Below, piece by piece: positions 63,096 through 64,000 of a stretch of DNA of 64,000 nt (positions are counted from its first letter, which is position 1; every line of letters begins with the position of its first letter). The position numbers and the translations under genes were made by a program. Location of the stretch: NCBI RefSeq assembly GCF_016802725.1, contig NC_052668.1, positions 12,035,001-12,099,000 of the forward strand. The letters run 5' to 3'. Source of the DNA: Solenopsis invicta. Lineage: Eukaryota; Arthropoda; Insecta; Hymenoptera; Formicidae. The notes beneath the pieces were generated by a model, which did not search any database, was not told where the DNA came from, and was given only the letters and a program-made list of their open reading frames with translations.

Positions 63096-63121
63096 AGACG
63101 ACGACGACGACGACGACGACG
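63096..63121. repeat. (GAC)n trinucleotide repeat
   Basis: About eight or nine units; read on the minus strand as Ser or Val runs in two frames, not a real protein. Confidence 0.9.
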
Positions 63122-63736
63122 ATTCGCAGCGATGAGGGGGAGAGCGAGGGAACGACGACGCGAGTAGGGGTTGGCACACGGCGACGGGCTGTTTTCTTTT
63201 TTACGCGCGGCATCGCTGGAATCTCGCATAAATCACGCGAGAAACCCGGGGCTTTTGAGCCATCCTCCTTCACCGCCCCGCTCACGATTCGAACCCCTCC
63301 GCGCCGACTACCACTTTCCCCCAGGCCGTCGCTTTCGCCACCCCCTCCCCCCACCTTCCCCCACCTTCTTCCTCCTCCTGTCTATGGCGCTGCGGCTGAC
63401 AACTAATTTCTCTTCCCGTCTGACTTTTTGTACCCCCGCGCTCGTCCACGGCGAGCGCGGAACTACCCCCTCGCGTACCCCGGATATCATTTTTTTTCCT
63501 TTTTCGTCGCATGCGGGCGACGCACCTGCGGGCTGCAATGGGCTCAGCCTCAATTGCAATTACCAGCGATAATTAAAAGGCTACGATTCATAATTAAGAG
63601 ACTCGAAAAAATTCTTAATGAAAAGGCGAGACGACGACGACGGTGCCTTTCCTGAAGCATTGTTCGCGGAATCGCGTCATTGTGTCTTCCTACGAAAATA
63701 TCTTCTGAATAACTGGGTGAAAGAAACTTCCCGCAA

Positions 63737-63766
63737 ATATATATATAATATTATTATTATTATTAT
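63737..63766. repeat. TA and (ATT)n repeat
   Basis: ATATATATA followed by about six ATT units. Confidence 0.9.
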
Positions 63767-64000
63767 CGGGAGACACGACAGTGCTCCTCAATGAGATATT
63801 TTCACTTAGGATCACATATTTATTGGCACTGGGCCAATCTTGGAACCAATTTTGGGCGTCTGCAAGCGCCGAGTGAATCAAACGGGATAGTTTATCACGC
63901 GCATCCATGTTATTGTTTGCCTTTCCGCGAAGCAAATAAATTTAGTACACCGCGAAACGGGCGATTGTCGATGCTCGACGATATACGTTACCCGTAGGTC

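Larger units (their letters stand above)
57376..64000 (+). other. tutl: Start of the next turtle intron, no other gene seen
   Basis: Contains alternating AT-rich (59.9-60.6 kb) and CpG-rich (61-63.5 kb) DNA. I looked for the continuation of the Ig domain (the IWYES-type block) and did not find it. Long minus-strand open stretches at 61087-61545 and 62753-63229 are in CpG-rich or simple-repeat DNA open in several frames. No RNA gene was recognised. Confidence 0.6.

Noticed and set aside
62753..63229. 158-codon minus-strand open frame with poly-Phe and poly-Arg
   Set aside because: Crosses a poly-A run and the (GAC)n repeat; the homopolymers are translated simple repeats.
63280..63300. tRNA-like GATTCGAACCC
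   Set aside because: No complementary stem beside the loop and no A-box upstream at the right distance.
1..64000. CRISPR array, prokaryotic defence cluster or phage
   Set aside because: No regular spaced repeats, no operon-like gene packing; intron-bearing insect gene structure instead.
1..64000. Known insect microRNA hairpins
   Set aside because: I compared remembered mature sequences of common insect microRNAs by eye and found none; a covariance or small-RNA search would be needed to be sure.

Overview
The window is eukaryotic, nuclear, gene-poor DNA. It has long AT-rich stretches mixed with very CpG-rich blocks, many simple repeats, several small inverted-repeat transposons, and protein-coding sequence split into short exons with consensus splice sites. 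The one gene I recognise and the mariner and TTAA-flanked elements point to an insect. The strong CpG content and style of repeats suggest a hymenopteran, most likely an ant; that is an inference. There are no bacterial-style operons, CRISPR arrays or rRNA genes.

The only well-supported gene is the 5' end of turtle (tutl, the insect IgSF9/Dasm1 orthologue) on the + strand, an immunoglobulin-superfamily neuronal surface protein. Its reconstructed structure is a non-coding leader exon (42752-42879), a first coding exon (43494-43667, proposed ATG at 43513), a second coding exon (44479-44804) ending in the hydrophobic signal sequence, and a third (57242 to about 57375) that starts the first Ig domain. 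All three junctions keep one reading frame, giving 205 codons. The intron after exon 2 is about 12.4 kb and uses a GC-AG donor placed exactly between the signal sequence and the Ig domain. The rest of the gene lies past the right edge.

Region by region: 1-7.5 kb is non-coding, with a candidate 39-bp microexon at 4323-4361. From 7.55 to 9.56 kb there is a GC/CpG-rich block ending in a good splice donor; it may be a promoter and first exon, possibly of tutl, which would imply a first intron of about 33 kb. From 9.6 to 40 kb lies AT-rich and repeat-bearing DNA with two TTAA-flanked MITE-like elements (32.9-34.0 and 38.5-39.1 kb) and a few orphan splice-like signals. From 40.2 to 42.6 kb there is a nested transposon island: a GTAAC-rich inverted-repeat element containing a mariner-derived fold-back and a decayed ORF, abutting a small MITE. 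A second copy of that MITE lies in the intron between the first two coding exons. From 44.8 to 57.2 kb is the large tutl intron with further fold-back elements, and 57.4-64 kb is the start of the next intron.

I do not see a convincing undescribed multi-gene system. The most interesting points are the tutl 5' structure (GC-AG intron, overlapping uORF, long N-terminal extension before the signal sequence) and the fold-back elements around it.
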